A DNA stretch of 6,632 nucleotides from Coriobacteriaceae bacterium (GTDB lineage: Bacteria; Actinomycetota; Coriobacteriia; Coriobacteriales; UBA8131), in assembly GCA_012515495.1 (NCBI GenBank), contig JAAYYH010000202.1:1-6632 (forward strand), read 5' to 3'. A program made the translations under genes and the position numbers. This document shows positions 5,446 through 6,632 of this stretch, one piece after another. The first letter of the stretch is position 1. The number at the start of each line of letters is the position of its first letter. The notes under the pieces were generated by a model. The model saw nothing but the letters and a program-made list of their open reading frames with translations. It ran no database searches and was not told where the DNA came from.

Positions 5446-6632
5446 TCAGCTGTTCTTGATCATCTCCAAGATAACATCGACTGCATCTTGGAGATTCCTC
5501 TCCTCTAATAAATCAACTTTATCGGTGGACCATCGCCACCCTGCTGGCATCTTTCCCTGCACTCCCAGTATCGAGATCGCGCGCGCGCCAGAGTGTAAAG
5601 CCGTAGTGGCATCCGTAGTAAAACCATTGAAGACAAGGGGGTCGATATCGATTCCCAATGTTGTACCCGCAGCTTTAGCGATATTCTGCAGACGGTGGTC
5701 AGTATTGGCGCGGCGGAAGGTACCTTCAGTTACCGAGAAGACCAAGTCACCGGCACCCACTCCTACAACGTTGATGATCAGGGCACCACGCAGCTCTGAA
5801 GCATTTGACTTAAGGAAGGCCTTCATGCCAGCGTGATTTGAACCGCTTGCGCCAAGACCCACCAGCCAGACCTCTTTGTCGAAAAGTTCCTCGCTCATGG
5901 TCATTAAAGCTTGAACATTCTCCTTATGATTTCTCGCCCCGTATGCTCCGCCGTTCCAAGAATCATCATCATCGTTGAAGTTGTCCCAGGATCCGATAGA
6001 AGAGCCGGTCTTTCGGGCATCATAATCCTCGTCGACACCTAACCATTGTGATGGTGAATCCTTAAGCTTCTCGCGCTTTTTCCTGCCTCCAGAGAGTTTC
6101 TCTCCCATGTCGCCAAAGAACGATCTGAAGCGTGACCGCGGCATGGAGACACGATCGGGGCCTGAATAGCTGCCTGATTCACTATACGACTCAGTGATAG
6201 AGGAGTCATCGGCATCGTGGATGTAGATCTCATCCTCTCTGCTATATTCCAGTAGTTCTTCCCCAATGGGCTTCATCACACCTGTTGCGCCAAGCGGCGC
6301 GAAAGAGCCTGTCAGGTTGACCATGGAGTCAGCTCCGGTCATGAAACTCTCGTTTTCGGTTAATGCAGAAGTATCCAAACCAGCTTGCTGCACAGGGATC
6401 CTTTCGGATAACCCCGCACTTAAACTGGGTAGGTCACGCAATTTTTCCCGAGGCTCCTGTTTGCTATCCTGATAACGATCGAATCGGTTAATCCTCTCTG
6501 AAGTACTTTTTTCTTCGCCTGTATCGGTTTCTGCCGGTTGAGTGGGCAAGATAATAGTCGAATTACTCGTTGTATCGTCCTTAAGAACCTGGAATGCCGA
6601 TTTATCAAAACCTGAGAAATCACTCTGCGGGA
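5446..6632 (-). CDS. M28-like aminopeptidase-fold protein, C-terminal 394 residues, catalytic residues apparently lost
   Basis: The frame is open to the right edge, so the start lies outside. A TTG at 6549 has no ribosome binding site and is not taken as the start. Visible residues 1 to about 220 are low-complexity and polar, rich in Ser, Asp, Glu and Gly, with a basic patch (GGRKKREKLK) near 181-190 and an acidic run (DNFNDDDDSW) near 216-225. Residues about 225-394 resemble the C-terminal half of an M28 zinc aminopeptidase: EVWLVGLGAS at 253-262, INVVGVGAGDL at 286-296, FTTDATTALHSGARAISI at 337-354, and WRWSTDKVD near 365-373. At these places active M28 enzymes have Glu-Glu, an Asp/Glu metal ligand and a late His; here I read Ser-Gly, Val and Arg. 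The fold assignment is moderate. The first metal ligands would lie in the unseen N-terminal part. It may be a pseudo-enzyme or a scaffold. Confidence 0.7.
   Translation of the reverse strand, partial: PQSDFSGFDKSAFQVLKDDTTSNSTIILPTQPAETDTGEEKSTSERINRFDRYQDSKQEPREKLRDLPSLSAGLSERIPVQQAGLDTSALTENESFMTGADSMVNLTGSFAPLGATGVMKPIGEELLEYSREDEIYIHDADDSSITESYSESGSYSGPDRVSMPRSRFRSFFGDMGEKLSGGRKKREKLKDSPSQWLGVDEDYDARKTGSSIGSWDNFNDDDDSWNGGAYGARNHKENVQALMTMSEELFDKEVWLVGLGASGSNHAGMKAFLKSNASELRGALIINVVGVGAGDLVFSVTEGTFRRANTDHRLQNIAKAAGTTLGIDIDPLVFNGFTTDATTALHSGARAISILGVQGKMPAGWRWSTDKVDLLEERNLQDAVDVILEMIKNS

Noticed and set aside
5434..5451. 7-bp hairpin over the stop of the M28-like gene as terminator
   Set aside because: The stem is short, overlaps the stop codon and has no T run after it on the minus strand.
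5456..5836. 126-codon plus-strand frame inside the M28-like gene
   Set aside because: It is antisense to a frame with clear M28-like motifs and has no translation signal of its own.
6547..6549. TTG 6549 as the start of the M28-like protein
   Set aside because: The frame stays open to the window edge, and no Shine-Dalgarno sequence precedes the TTG.

Overview
The window most resembles a member of the Coriobacteriia or a related Gram-positive actinobacterium. Four things point that way: a tandem pair of single-domain TrkA proteins of the actinobacterial CeoB/CeoC type, a 47-residue DUF5679-type zinc ribbon, an M28-like protein with a long acidic low-complexity stretch, and strong AGGAGG-type ribosome binding sites. 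This rests on gene content read by eye, not a search, so genus is left open. Every well-supported gene lies on the minus strand, so transcription runs right to left.

From the right edge: (i) 6632-5446 is the C-terminal part of a large protein. It begins outside the window and ends in a domain like the C-terminal half of an M28 aminopeptidase, but the usual catalytic and metal positions look substituted. (ii) 5255-5112 is a small two-CxxC zinc ribbon (DUF5679 type), followed by a hairpin at 5055-5079. (iii) 4969-3595 is a two-gene operon of potassium-channel regulatory proteins (TrkA_N + TrkA_C); no membrane partner is present. (iv) 3456-3382 is tRNA-Gly(CCC) with encoded CCA, a TAGAAT -10 box just upstream and a terminator-like hairpin whose stem includes the CCA end.

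The unusual part lies immediately 3' of that tRNA. Its last 46 bp, from the anticodon loop through CCA, are repeated in the same orientation 2,435 bp away at 946-991 with one mismatch. This is the usual footprint of integration into a tRNA gene. The bracketed segment carries a two-gene operon: a secreted papain-fold cysteine peptidase with signal peptide and prodomain (3020-1758), then a 145-residue predicted lipoprotein (1755-1318) starting two bases after the peptidase stop. No integrase is visible, so the segment is either a non-autonomous island or a decayed remnant. I suggest the lipoprotein could be an inhibitor or immunity partner of the peptidase; that is inference.

Beyond the distal repeat lie about 370 bp with no convincing gene, then the N-terminal 190 residues of a DUF2130 protein (571 to the left edge). 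The ordinary part of the window (potassium regulation, tRNA, DUF2130, zinc ribbon) looks like core chromosome; the 992-3380 segment is the candidate accessory cargo.
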